DNA of 64,000 nucleotides from JAUMBM01 sp964645715 (lineage in GTDB: Bacteria > Bacteroidota > Bacteroidia > Chitinophagales > Saprospiraceae), in assembly GCA_964645715.1 (NCBI GenBank), contig CAZYAO010000008.1:1-64000 (forward strand). The letters run 5' to 3'. The notes beneath the pieces are model-generated. The model made no database searches and had not been told where the DNA came from. It worked only from the letters and a program-made list of their open reading frames with translations. Every line of letters begins with the position of its first letter. The stretch's first letter is position 1. Below are positions 26,086 through 34,669 of this stretch, piece after piece. The position numbers and the translations under genes were made by a program.

Positions 26086-27300
26086 TTAGCGGTTGTTGAG
26101 TTCTGCATTGCGATAACTTACCACGCGTTCCTGGAAGACAGGCTTCATGCGGTCGGCTGCCTGCAGTATCATGGCTGCAGAAGAGGGGAAAGGCTGAGGA
26201 CTATTGCCTATGCGGCTGCGGGAATCAGCACTCAACGCCCGCTCATCGCCCCGAAACTTAGAGGCGTAGTTTTCAAAAAGTGCGACGGCTGAAAGCGGCT
26301 GGCTTTGAATTACTTGGTTGATGCGAAGATCAATCAGGTCAAGTGTCGCGTTGACCTGCGTCTGTTTAGACTGATAGACCTCCGTAACAAAGGCTTTGAT
26401 GGTAACCTTTTTTGGGATTTTTACATCATTGCCCAGTGAATCCTTGAGCACGTTGCCGCGACTGTCGAGCACATAGTCAAACCCCTCCTCAATTTCTTTT
26501 TCGTCAATGTACTCCCGTTCCTTGACCATGTCCGGGCTCACCACAATATCTTGTATTCTAAGCACCATACGGTAGTCAAAGGTCAGCGCGGCAACGGGTT
26601 GTTGGTAGTATTGCTGCCAAAAGCTATTCAGCTGGTTGGTATTAATTTGCTGAAGACGACGCTCAAATTCAACAGGGGCAACAACACCTGCATTGTTTTC
26701 TACAGCGACGAGAATATTGACAGTTCCCAGCGCGTGGGCCTGTTGTTGCAGTTCACGGCTGTTGCGGTATTCGCGATAATAGCTTCCAATCTGTTCTATT
26801 TCACGCCAGGCAGCCCGAGCGGCCAGTTTGTCATTGTTTTTACGCGCTTCCTCGATCAGTTCTGTTGCCCGGTTGTAATGATAAGCGGCTGCATTGCTGC
26901 GGCTCTCTCGTTCTAGTTGAGCTACCTCAACCAAATCAAAGCTTGCCTCGTAACCAAATTTGTCAATCAGCGGCAGCAACGGCTGTATGAGCGCCTGTCG
27001 GCGATCAACCCCCACATAAAGGTCGTGAATTCGGGACCAGTTGGTGTCTTCGTCTTCCGCTTTGAGTCGGTTGGCCAATGCCAGATCCCGTTGATTAGCT
27101 TTGGCAAAAGCCTCTTCCAGGCCAGCGACCAGTCGGGGACTTTTTTTCTTCTTCCCCGTGAGCTTGCGTGTACTCAGACCAATCGCCCGATCATATTGTC
27201 CGCTTTCTACAAGCTTATCAATCGAAACACAGGCAGGGACTGTGAGACTCATCAAGGCAAGCATAAGCAGGGCGGGGAAAAACTTGATGGCAGTTCTCAT
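26086..27300 (-). CDS. Putative lipoprotein with TPR-like repeats
   Basis: 404 residues. The signal sequence ends in LTVPAC, a plausible though non-ideal lipobox. The following part has TPR-like helices (LVESGQYDRAIGLSTRKL, AFAKANQRDLALANRL), then a mixed alpha/beta region containing YRMVLRIQDIVVSPDM and KVTIKAFVTEVYQSKQTQV. I recognise no named domain; similar lipoproteins occur widely in Bacteroidota. It is monocistronic, with its own -7 box 32 bp upstream. The function is unknown. Confidence 0.8.
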   Translation of the reverse strand: MRTAIKFFPALLMLALMSLTVPACVSIDKLVESGQYDRAIGLSTRKLTGKKKKSPRLVAGLEEAFAKANQRDLALANRLKAEDEDTNWSRIHDLYVGVDRRQALIQPLLPLIDKFGYEASFDLVEVAQLERESRSNAAAYHYNRATELIEEARKNNDKLAARAAWREIEQIGSYYREYRNSRELQQQAHALGTVNILVAVENNAGVVAPVEFERRLQQINTNQLNSFWQQYYQQPVAALTFDYRMVLRIQDIVVSPDMVKEREYIDEKEIEEGFDYVLDSRGNVLKDSLGNDVKIPKKVTIKAFVTEVYQSKQTQVNATLDLIDLRINQVIQSQPLSAVALFENYASKFRGDERALSADSRSRIGNSPQPFPSSAAMILQAADRMKPVFQERVVSYRNAELNNR

Positions 27301-27331
27301 ACGCAGCTGATTTTACAATTACTGAATGACA

Positions 27332-27339
27332 CAAATATA
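27332..27339 (-). promoter_or_regulatory. -7 box TATATTTG for the lipoprotein gene
   Basis: An exact TAnnTTTG on the minus strand, 32 bp before the start codon, in the gap after pepT. Confidence 0.55.
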
Positions 27340-27392
27340 GCTTACTGCTGGAAGCCTGGTGCTTATGAAAAAGTTAAATAATGTGCTAAATG

Positions 27393-27424
27393 CCGGCTTT
27401 GGCAGCGCCAGCCGCCAAAGCCGG
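27393..27424 (-). terminator. Hairpin after pepT
   Basis: A perfect 11-bp stem (27393-27403 with 27414-27424) and a 10-nt loop, starting 8 bp beyond the pepT stop. There is no T-run. Confidence 0.65.
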
Positions 27425-27431
27425 TACCACA

Positions 27432-28670
27432 TCAACCCTTTTCAGCCCATACGGCAGCTAATTGGACGAGCATATCAACTGCCTTCTCCATATCCTGTAC
27501 CGATACCCATTCTTGTCTGGAGTGAAATGCATGCTCACCCGCAAATACGTTGGGGCAGGGGAGTCCCATAAAACTGAGTCGGGATCCATCGGTTCCACCA
27601 CGAATACAGGAGCGCTTGGGCTGCATGCCGGCACGCCGGATAGCTTCTTCAGCAAACGCCACAACCTGTGGATGTTGGTCCAGCACTTCTTTCATATTGC
27701 GATACTGCTCCTTTACGGTAAAAGTGGCCTTAGAACGTGGATACGCCAGCATTATCCGGTCGAGTATGGCTTTGAGCTCAGCTTCGTATGCTGCCAGGCG
27801 AGCTGTTTCAAAATCGCGGATGATGAGCTGCAGGGTAGCCTGCTCTACGCCCCCACTGATGGCAACAGGATGTACAAAGCCCTCACGCCCATCGGTTGAC
27901 TCAGGAGAGAGGCGGTCCTTTGGCAGCGCTGCGATAAACTCACCGGCAGCCTTAATAGCACTTTCCATATGCCCCTTGGCAAACCCGGGATGTGCACTTA
28001 CACCATCGATGACAATCGTGAGCGCGTCAGCAGAAAAAGTTTCATCCTCCAGCGAGCCCCGGCTATCACCATCAACTGTATAACCGTACTGCGCCCCCAG
28101 CCTTTGCAGGTCAACTTTGTCCACACCCCGCCCAATTTCTTCGTCCGGCGTAAAAAGTATTTTGATGGCGCCATGGGGTATTTCCGGGTGGTGGAGCAGG
28201 TAGTCTACCGTCGTCATGATTTCGGCCAGTCCGGCCTTGTTGTCTGCTCCCAGCAGGGTAGTGCCACTGGCCGTCACGATATCGTTGCCCAACTGGTTGG
28301 CGAGATCCGGATGCTCCTGCATGCGAACGACCACCTGCGGATCATCGGGCAACACCAGATCACGTCCGTCATACGCCTTGTGAACAATGGGTTTTACGTT
28401 CGTACCACTAGAGTCTGGCGAAGTATCCATGTGACTGCAATAGCAGATAACAGGGACGGCCTTATCGGTATTGGCAGGCAGGGTGGCATATACATAGCCG
28501 TTGTCGTCGAGCTGGGCATCAACTATGCCCAATGCCTGTAGTTCTTCCACCAGCATTCGACCCAGATTTTTTTGTTTTGCCGAGCTTGGCGTGGTTGTTG
28601 AGTTGGGGTCGGCCTGGGTGTCGACCTGCACGTAGCGCAGAAAGCGGTCGAGTACATGTTCTTTAGTCAT
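27432..28670 (-). CDS. pepT: Peptidase T (tripeptide aminopeptidase)
   Basis: A 412-residue M20B metallopeptidase that releases the N-terminal residue of tripeptides in the cytoplasm. Zinc-site and catalytic motifs are complete: CYCSHMDTSPD, LLGADNKAGLAEI, FTPDEEIGRG with the catalytic Glu pair, VDGDSRGSLEDETF and IRGGTDGSRLSFMG, ending in the conserved NVFAGEHAFHSRQEWVS. The length is normal for the family. It is monocistronic and followed by a hairpin. Confidence 0.97.
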   Translation of the reverse strand: MTKEHVLDRFLRYVQVDTQADPNSTTTPSSAKQKNLGRMLVEELQALGIVDAQLDDNGYVYATLPANTDKAVPVICYCSHMDTSPDSSGTNVKPIVHKAYDGRDLVLPDDPQVVVRMQEHPDLANQLGNDIVTASGTTLLGADNKAGLAEIMTTVDYLLHHPEIPHGAIKILFTPDEEIGRGVDKVDLQRLGAQYGYTVDGDSRGSLEDETFSADALTIVIDGVSAHPGFAKGHMESAIKAAGEFIAALPKDRLSPESTDGREGFVHPVAISGGVEQATLQLIIRDFETARLAAYEAELKAILDRIMLAYPRSKATFTVKEQYRNMKEVLDQHPQVVAFAEEAIRRAGMQPKRSCIRGGTDGSRLSFMGLPCPNVFAGEHAFHSRQEWVSVQDMEKAVDMLVQLAAVWAEKG

Positions 28671-28824
28671 GGCAGCAGCATTGGTTTAATGTTATGTGTT
28701 TGGCAGTTTGTTGACGATCCGCCACATCGAGTGGCGAAGTTAGTGAATTAGCAGTAAAAATGGCTGCTTGGCCGCTGCAGACATTGCCAGAAAAGCAATA
28801 CCGGGTATGGGTCTGTCCGTAAGG

Positions 28825-28909
28825 TTACGCAATTAAAAATAATGGATAGTGGTGAATTGCGTAATTTTACATTTCAATCTTGTATCAGATATATGTATGA
28901 AGATTGAAA
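28825..28909. promoter_or_regulatory. Two consecutive inverted repeats upstream of the MbnP/MbnH operon
   Basis: The first pair is TTACGCAATT (28825-28834) with AATTGCGTAA (28855-28864), spaced 20 bp. The second pair is TTTCAATCTT (28872-28881) with AAGATTGAAA (28900-28909), spaced 18 bp and ending 23 bp before the ATG. Both are perfect 10-bp arms. They look like regulator-binding sites or mRNA leader hairpins. No exact -7 box was found here. Confidence 0.55.
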
Positions 28910-28932
28910 AGAATGTGTAAAAAAGATAACCA

Positions 28933-29952
28933 ATGAGGAGGATTACAACTATTGCATGGCTGTGGGCTGCTTTGTCATTGAGCAGCCTGTCTTTTGGACA
29001 GCAATCAACTGTAGTGATGTCTTTCGAGCATCTGGGAGGAGGTGAGCGCATGACGCCCAACAGTTCTGTGTTCCCTATCTGGAATGGCAAGCAGGTTCGC
29101 TTGTTCAGGGCTGCCTTCTACATAGCTGAAATAGAGCTTCATAAGACGGATGGCAGCAGACTGATGCTAAACGATCAGTACTTGTTGGTAGATGCTGCCG
29201 AACCGGGCAGGGAGTTTGACCTGGGCAATTGGCCCGTAACGGATATTGAGGGTATAAGTCTGCGCATAGGTGTAGACTCTGCCCGCAATCACCTCGATCC
29301 GGCCTCTTATCCTGCCGATCATCCGCTGGCACCCCAGAATCCGTCCATGCACTGGGGCTGGGTATCTGGCTATCGGTTCATGGCTATCGAAGGGCGCATA
29401 GACAACAACGCCGATGGCCTTCCTGAGGCCGCCATGGAATTCCACAATCTTGGCAACCATCTGTACACAACCGTGTATGTTCCTGCGCAGCTGTCAGCCG
29501 AAAACGGTGAGCTGCGGCTGGAGCTTGTCATCGAGTATGCCCGCCTCTTTGATCAAATGCCTCTTCAAAATAATCTGGTGAATCACGGTAGTTTTCCGGC
29601 CAATCAGCAGATGATGCAAAATGCCGGCAGCCAGGGATTCATCACCCATGCGCTGGTGAGCAGTGACGGACAGCCCTCTGTAGTACAGCCGACAATGGTG
29701 CTGGCGCCAAACCCTGCCGCCGATGTCGTTCAAGTCCGTTTTGATTTGGCAGATAATTCATTGACAGGTGATTATGTCCTTCATTTGATAGATGCTGAAG
29801 GCAGGATCGTGCGCATTATTAATCATGCACCAGCGTCAGGGACATTACTGCTGGAGCGGGGCGGGCTTGCTGCGGGGCGTTATCAGCTGCTGCTTTTTCA
29901 GTCAGGTGTGTCTAACAAACCGCTGGCGGCGGCGGCCTTACTTTTTCAGTAA
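28933..29952 (+). CDS. MbnP-like copper-binding protein with T9SS sorting domain
   Basis: 339 residues with signal peptide (WLWAALSLSSLSFGQQ). Residues 24-235 match the MbnP family: MSFEHLGGGERM, FRAAFYIAEIELH, MHWGWVSGYRFMAIEG (Trp141, Trp143) and MEFHNLGNH. In methanotrophs MbnP is a periplasmic copper-binding protein in which a Trp is converted to kynurenine by MbnH. Residues 255-339 form a type A T9SS sorting domain (LAPNPAADVVQVRF, LAAGRYQLLLF), so this version should reach the cell surface. The next gene overlaps it by one base (TAATG) and encodes the MbnH-like partner. The metal specificity is inferred from the family. Confidence 0.88.
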   Translation: MRRITTIAWLWAALSLSSLSFGQQSTVVMSFEHLGGGERMTPNSSVFPIWNGKQVRLFRAAFYIAEIELHKTDGSRLMLNDQYLLVDAAEPGREFDLGNWPVTDIEGISLRIGVDSARNHLDPASYPADHPLAPQNPSMHWGWVSGYRFMAIEGRIDNNADGLPEAAMEFHNLGNHLYTTVYVPAQLSAENGELRLELVIEYARLFDQMPLQNNLVNHGSFPANQQMMQNAGSQGFITHALVSSDGQPSVVQPTMVLAPNPAADVVQVRFDLADNSLTGDYVLHLIDAEGRIVRIINHAPASGTLLLERGGLAAGRYQLLLFQSGVSNKPLAAAALLFQ

Positions 29953-30983
29953 TGCGTACTCGTTTGCTGTTGCCGGGTTTGTGGCTGTTGTGTTTATTTG
30001 GTTGCAGTCGTCAGCCTGTTGCAGATGAACACCTGCGCTATTGGGCAGGCGTCCGCTTGCCTGCAGGTTTTCCGCTGCCGGTGGTTCCTGCTGACAACCA
30101 GCTTACGGCTGAGCGCATAGCGCTCGGCCGTAAGCTTTTTTACGAACCAGCATTGTCCCGTGACAGCAGCCTTTCCTGTGGCAGTTGCCACAGGCCTTCG
30201 CTGTCTTTTTCCGATGGACAAACACGGAGTATTGGTATCGAGAGCCGTCAGGGGCGTCGCAATGCTCCCTCGCTGGCAAATGTCGCCTACTTAACCGCAT
30301 TTATGCGGGAAGGTGGTGTGCCCACCCTTGAAATGCAGGTACAGGTACCGATCCAGGAGCACGAAGAATTTGATTTTAACATGCTACTGGCAGCCGGGCG
30401 CTTGCAGCGCATGCCGGCGTATGTAGCGCTTTCGCAAAAGGCCTACGGCCGCAAGCCCGATGCATTTGTGATTACACGTGCGATAGCCGCTTTCGAACGC
30501 AGCCTGATCAGCGGCTACTCGCCTTTCGATCGCTATCTGTTTGGTGGTGAGTCAACGGCTATCAGCGAGGCAGCCAAACGAGGTTACTTGCTTTTTCATT
30601 CGGCCAAACTAGCCTGTAGCAGCTGCCACAGCGGATTTTTATTGACCAATCAGGGTTTTGCCAACAACGGCTTGTACGAATCGTACGCAGATAGCGGCAG
30701 GTACCGACTGACAATGCAAGCAACAGACATAGGGGTATTCAAAATCCCTTCGTTGCGGCAGGTGGCGCTCACGGCACCCTATATGCACGATGGCAGCCTC
30801 TCCAGCCTCGAAGAAGTCATAGCACATTATGCCAGCGGGGGCAAGCAGCACCCCAACAAAAGCGCGCTCATCAGGCCCTTTACACTCACTACACAGGAAA
30901 AAAATGACCTGCTGGCTTTTTTACACAGCCTGACCGATACTGATTTTTGTAAGAATCCTGCTTTTCAACCACCGCAAGACTAA
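29952..30983 (+). CDS. Diheme cytochrome c peroxidase / MbnH-MauG-like lipoprotein
   Basis: 343 residues with a lipoprotein signal (LLPGLWLLCLFGC). Two c-type heme motifs are at Cys76-His80 (CGSCH) and Cys222-His226 (CSSCH), in the CcpA/MauG layout, with FKIPSLRQVALTAPYMHDGSLSSLEEVI at the expected place. Such enzymes either reduce H2O2 or oxidise a residue in a partner protein. The one-base overlap with the MbnP gene points to the second role, Trp oxidation in MbnP by a MbnH-like enzyme. A plain peroxidase function is the alternative. It ends 10 bp before the convergent purK. Confidence 0.93.
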   Translation: MRTRLLLPGLWLLCLFGCSRQPVADEHLRYWAGVRLPAGFPLPVVPADNQLTAERIALGRKLFYEPALSRDSSLSCGSCHRPSLSFSDGQTRSIGIESRQGRRNAPSLANVAYLTAFMREGGVPTLEMQVQVPIQEHEEFDFNMLLAAGRLQRMPAYVALSQKAYGRKPDAFVITRAIAAFERSLISGYSPFDRYLFGGESTAISEAAKRGYLLFHSAKLACSSCHSGFLLTNQGFANNGLYESYADSGRYRLTMQATDIGVFKIPSLRQVALTAPYMHDGSLSSLEEVIAHYASGGKQHPNKSALIRPFTLTTQEKNDLLAFLHSLTDTDFCKNPAFQPPQD

Positions 30984-30992
30984 CGGATGGCC

Positions 30993-32162
30993 TCAGGCAT
31001 AAACTCCTGCCTCAATGCGATCAGCTATGCGCATAGCCTCCTCGAGCGTATCAGCAGTGACGGTGATGTGCCCCATCTTGCGGAAAGGCTGGGTATGCGT
31101 TTTCCCATACAAATGAACGGATACTCCCGGCAAAGCCAGCGCTTCTTCTATACCTCTGTACTTAGCAGGACCTGAAAAGCCATCATCGCCCAGCAGGTTG
31201 AGCATGACCGCCGGTCGCAGCAGGCGGGTATCGCCCAGTGGCAGGTTGAGGACTGCCCGCAGATGCTGCTCAAATTGCGATACAGCACAAGACTCAATCG
31301 TATGATGCCCGCTGTTGTGGCTACGAGGAGCTACCTCATTGACCAGCAACTGTCCTTGCCGGTCGATAAACATCTCTACAGCCAGCAAGCCACACACATC
31401 AAAAGCCGCAGCGGTGCGTATGGCAAGGGCGGTTGCAGCCTGTGCCTGTTGGTCACTGATACGGGCAGGCGCCAGCAGCCTGTCCACAAGATTGGCCTCC
31501 GGGTGGAAGTACATCTCTACCACCGGAAAAGCTTTGACCTCACCTGACTCATTGCGCGCCACAATGACGGCTACCTCTTTGTCAATATCGACAAGCCGCT
31601 CGACAACACAGGCGCCGGGCAACAGTTTGTGCAGCGCGGAAGCATCTTGGATGACAGCCACGCCACGCCCGTCATAACCGTCTGTCCTGCTCTTCTGTAC
31701 AAAAGGGTAATGGAGCTGACCCGTATCCAGAGCTTCGCGAAGCTGCTCCGCATGGTCAAAAAGCGTAAAGGCAGCCGTAGGCAGTTGGTGTTGCTGGTAA
31801 AAAAGCTTTTGCAGCCCCTTGTCCTTGATCGTGTCGAGAATCTGAGGGGCGGGATGAATGCGCAGACCTTCGGCCTGCAGCTGGTGCAGCGCTGCCGTAT
31901 TGACATGCTCGATCTCTATGGTGAGCAGATCCACTTCCTTGCCAAAAGCCAGCACATCTTTTTCATCGTTGAAGTTGCCGCAGACCAGCCGCTGAATATA
32001 AGGAGCTGCCGGGTAGTCGGCCTGTTTGTCCAATGCCCATAAAGGCAACTGCCAGTTGGCCGCCGCTATGGCGGTCATCTTGCCAAGCTGGCCCGCACCC
32101 AGTATACCCAGTTTCTTATGTCCGTTGAGAAAGTCAAGTCCGTTGGTGAGTTCCATAGCCAT
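30993..32162 (-). CDS. purK: 5-(carboxyamino)imidazole ribonucleotide synthase
   Basis: A 389-residue ATP-grasp enzyme of purine synthesis that carboxylates AIR with ATP and bicarbonate. The N-terminal LGILGAGQLGKM, the ATP-grasp core (FVQKSRTDGYDGRGVAVI, VVERLVDIDKEVAVIVARN, VNEVAPRSHNSGHHTIESC) and the SQFEQHLRAVLNLPLG motif are all diagnostic. It shares no transcript with a purE gene here. The MBL-fold gene lies upstream on the same strand, 14 bp away, so the two may be co-transcribed. The length is normal. Confidence 0.96.
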   Translation of the reverse strand: MAMELTNGLDFLNGHKKLGILGAGQLGKMTAIAAANWQLPLWALDKQADYPAAPYIQRLVCGNFNDEKDVLAFGKEVDLLTIEIEHVNTAALHQLQAEGLRIHPAPQILDTIKDKGLQKLFYQQHQLPTAAFTLFDHAEQLREALDTGQLHYPFVQKSRTDGYDGRGVAVIQDASALHKLLPGACVVERLVDIDKEVAVIVARNESGEVKAFPVVEMYFHPEANLVDRLLAPARISDQQAQAATALAIRTAAAFDVCGLLAVEMFIDRQGQLLVNEVAPRSHNSGHHTIESCAVSQFEQHLRAVLNLPLGDTRLLRPAVMLNLLGDDGFSGPAKYRGIEEALALPGVSVHLYGKTHTQPFRKMGHITVTADTLEEAMRIADRIEAGVYA

Positions 32163-32176
32163 TGTTGTTGGTAAAA

Positions 32177-33034
32177 TTAAAGTGTCAGTACCGGGGGCAA
32201 TGAACTTAGCTGACCGTCGGGGCCGCGCTGCAGCTGCAGGCAGGCAGTCAGGGGGTCATGTTCAAAAAATAACAACCAACCTTGGTCTGCGGCCTCTGCC
32301 AGCAGGCGCTGTTTTTCTTCCAGCGTGAGCAAGGGGCGCAGGTCATAGGCCATCACATAAGGCATGCGCAGGTGGAAAGAAGAAGGAATGAGGTCGGCGC
32401 AATAGGCGAGGGTATGCCCCTGCCAGTCAATGATGGGCATCATCATGGCTTCCGTATGCCCGTACAGCCAGCGCAGCCGTATGCCTGGCAGCCAGGCCGT
32501 TTCGTTGTGACTATCCGGTGGCGCAACGAAATGCAGCTGTCCTGCTTCCTGCAGCAGCATGAAATTTTCGCGCAAAAAAGAAGCGGCCTCCCGGGCATTG
32601 GGGGCACAGGCCCAACGCCAGTGCTGCTCATTGGACCAGTATCGGGCGTTGGGAAATGCAGGCTGCAGGCGCCCGTCGGGCAGCCGATCAACAGCTCCGC
32701 CCGCATGGTCAAAATGCAGATGGGTGAGCAGTACGTCTGTAATATCAGCGGCCGTGTACCCCAGTGCCTGCAAGCTACCCTGCAGGCTGGCATCGCCATG
32801 TGGTTCGAAATGCGACCGGAATTTATCGTCCTGTTTGCTGCCAATGCCCGTATCAATCAGCAGTAAACGATCTTCCATTTCTACCAGCAGGCAGCGCATA
32901 GCCCAGCGGCAGAGATTATTATCATCGGGCGGATTGAGTTTTTGCCAGATTTTTTTGGGTACTACACCAAACATAGCACCACCATCCAGCTTAAAGTAGC
33001 CGGTATCGATGGCATGTACACGTATAACAGACAT
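32177..33034 (-). CDS. MBL-fold metallo-hydrolase
   Basis: A 285-residue metallo-beta-lactamase-fold protein. Metal motifs: THLHFDH (HxHxDH, near residue 104), YGHTEAMM, AYCADLIPS (bridging Asp) and the terminal FFEHDP. The N-terminus (IDTGYFKLDGGAMFGVVPKKIWQ) is characteristic of a Bacteroidota clade of the quorum-quenching-lactonase-like group. The substrate is unknown. It sits between ribH (12 bp upstream) and purK (14 bp downstream), all on the minus strand, so the three probably form an operon. Confidence 0.92.
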   Translation of the reverse strand: MSVIRVHAIDTGYFKLDGGAMFGVVPKKIWQKLNPPDDNNLCRWAMRCLLVEMEDRLLLIDTGIGSKQDDKFRSHFEPHGDASLQGSLQALGYTAADITDVLLTHLHFDHAGGAVDRLPDGRLQPAFPNARYWSNEQHWRWACAPNAREAASFLRENFMLLQEAGQLHFVAPPDSHNETAWLPGIRLRWLYGHTEAMMMPIIDWQGHTLAYCADLIPSSFHLRMPYVMAYDLRPLLTLEEKQRLLAEAADQGWLLFFEHDPLTACLQLQRGPDGQLSSLPPVLTL

Positions 33035-33046
33035 ATAAACAATACA

Positions 33047-33571
33047 TTAGAGGGTAAATCCTATAGATGGTTTGCTGCCTTTCGAAAGTTGTTGTCGAAG
33101 TGCAGCCATGCGAATAGCGGTTGTTGCCGCTTCAACTCCCTTGTTGCCATGGACGCCCCCGGCACGCTCCAGTGCCTGCTCGAGGTTGTTGGGCGTCAGT
33201 ACACCAAATATACAGGGCCGCCCGGAAGTTAGGCTCAGGTTAGTGAGTCCGTTGGCAACTGCGAGATTGATGTACTCGTTGTGGCGGGTCTCTCCCTGGA
33301 TGACACATCCAATACAGATAATTGCATCAGGGCTGCTGCTGCCAAGCAGCATACGGGCGCCGGCAGGAAGCTCAAAAGTGCCGGGTACCTGAATGGACTG
33401 TATGTTTTCTTCCAGCGCTCCGTGCTTGCGCAGGGTAGATATACAACCCTCATATAGCGCATGGGTAATGGTTGCATTCCAGTCAGCTACAACAATACCG
33501 AAGCGGAAAGGCGCTGCCGACGGTATGGTCGACTCGTCATAGACAGATAAATTTTGGAGAGCAGAAGCCAT
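33047..33571 (-). CDS. ribH: 6,7-dimethyl-8-ribityllumazine synthase
   Basis: A 174-residue riboflavin-pathway enzyme that condenses the pyrimidinedione with dihydroxybutanone phosphate. Motifs: FGIVVADWNATIT, VPGTFELPAGARML, IGCVIQGETRHNEYI (with the catalytic His) and FGVLTPNNLEQALERAGG followed by HGNKGVEAA. The N-terminal extension of about 20 residues is common. It is the first gene of the likely ribH-MBL-purK operon. The identification is secure. Confidence 0.97.
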   Translation of the reverse strand: MASALQNLSVYDESTIPSAAPFRFGIVVADWNATITHALYEGCISTLRKHGALEENIQSIQVPGTFELPAGARMLLGSSSPDAIICIGCVIQGETRHNEYINLAVANGLTNLSLTSGRPCIFGVLTPNNLEQALERAGGVHGNKGVEAATTAIRMAALRQQLSKGSKPSIGFTL

Positions 33572-33674
33572 TTTGTCTTATTTTTGATAGTCAAACATCT
33601 CTAACATACAACCTATTTGCAAGGCGTAGGTTGTCCGAAAAGATAATTTATCTGCAAGGTAAGTACAATTACAA

Positions 33675-33712
33675 AAAAAGGTAAGGCGAGAGCATACTCA
33701 CCTTACCTTTTT
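33675..33712 (-). terminator. Intrinsic terminator after the TPR gene
   Basis: A 12 + 3 bp stem with one mismatch on the plus strand that is a U-G pair on the minus strand, a 6-nt loop, and a T-run on the minus strand after the stem. It lies 23 bp beyond the TPR-protein stop. Confidence 0.8.
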
Positions 33713-33735
33713 CGCTGGTACAGAAGCCGGCAGAA

Positions 33736-34434
33736 TTAGCTCTTACCTGCAGCAGTTGCACGGATGATGTATTTTTCGACATCGGCAGCATAGGGCGTAT
33801 TGGGATACTCCTCCTTAAGCTTTGTATACTGCTCGAGCGCATCTTCATGTCTACCCAACTTTTCGTAGTACATCCCAAGTTTTTTGAGGTAGTAAGCTGT
33901 GATGAGCGCGTTGTCGGTAGAAGATACCGCTTTCTCGTAGTAAGAGAGCGCATTGTCGGAATCATTGAGCTCTGAATACGCATCACCCAACGCACCACTT
34001 TTCATGGCAGGCGTGATATCACCATCGGGGCTATAATCCTTGAGGTAATCTACAGCAGCCTCAAATTCACCGAGGTTAAGGCAGCAGATACCGGCATAGT
34101 ACAGTGCCAAATTGCCACTCTTGGTACCACTGTACTGCTTGGCAATATCAGCGAAACCAGGCATACCATTACCAGGGTTTGCAAGCGCCAGCGCGAAAGA
34201 GTCCTGCTCAAATTTTTGCTGTGCAGCTACAATCTGTGCAATAGCCTCGACTTCCTTAGGCTCCTTGAAAAACTTGGAATAGGCGAACCAGCCGCCAAGC
34301 ACGATGACAAGACCGGCAACAACACCCAGGATGATGTTTTGGTTATCATCAAAAAAATTGCGCGCGCTCTCGCGCACTTCTACAATGTCGACCAGCAGAT
34401 CGCTGTCTTGATTTTTGTTAAGTCTTTTTGCCAT
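33736..34434 (-). CDS. Membrane-anchored tetratricopeptide repeat protein
   Basis: A 232-residue protein with a cytoplasmic N-terminal segment of about 30 residues, one transmembrane helix (IILGVVAGLVIVLGGWFAY, near 35-53) and at least four TPR-like units in the periplasmic part (LALYYAGICCLNLGEFEAAVDYL, ALGDAYSELNDSDNALSYYEKAV, KLGMYYEKLGRHEDALEQYTKL). The topology resembles YfgM-type chaperone-associated proteins; that is an analogy only. It is monocistronic, with its own -7 box and terminator. Confidence 0.88.
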   Translation of the reverse strand: MAKRLNKNQDSDLLVDIVEVRESARNFFDDNQNIILGVVAGLVIVLGGWFAYSKFFKEPKEVEAIAQIVAAQQKFEQDSFALALANPGNGMPGFADIAKQYSGTKSGNLALYYAGICCLNLGEFEAAVDYLKDYSPDGDITPAMKSGALGDAYSELNDSDNALSYYEKAVSSTDNALITAYYLKKLGMYYEKLGRHEDALEQYTKLKEEYPNTPYAADVEKYIIRATAAGKS

Positions 34435-34477
34435 CTTTGCTCGTAACTGTTGTTTATTAGGTCAGCGAAAAGCGACG

Positions 34478-34485
34478 CAAAGATA
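34478..34485 (-). promoter_or_regulatory. -7 box TATCTTTG for the TPR gene
   Basis: An exact TAnnTTTG on the minus strand, 44 bp before the start codon. Confidence 0.6.
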
Positions 34486-34669
34486 GGTAATCTTTTATTT
34501 TACGTATACTTTTTACAAAAAATACTGCATTAGTTGTGATTAATGCTGTCAGGCTGGCTGAAAAACGCTGACTAAGCTGCTCAAAATAGGCCCTGACCGA
34601 AATCACTAATCTACAAACATACGTATCTTGTGGCCGGTTTATGATAGTTACATTAATTGAGAAATACGC

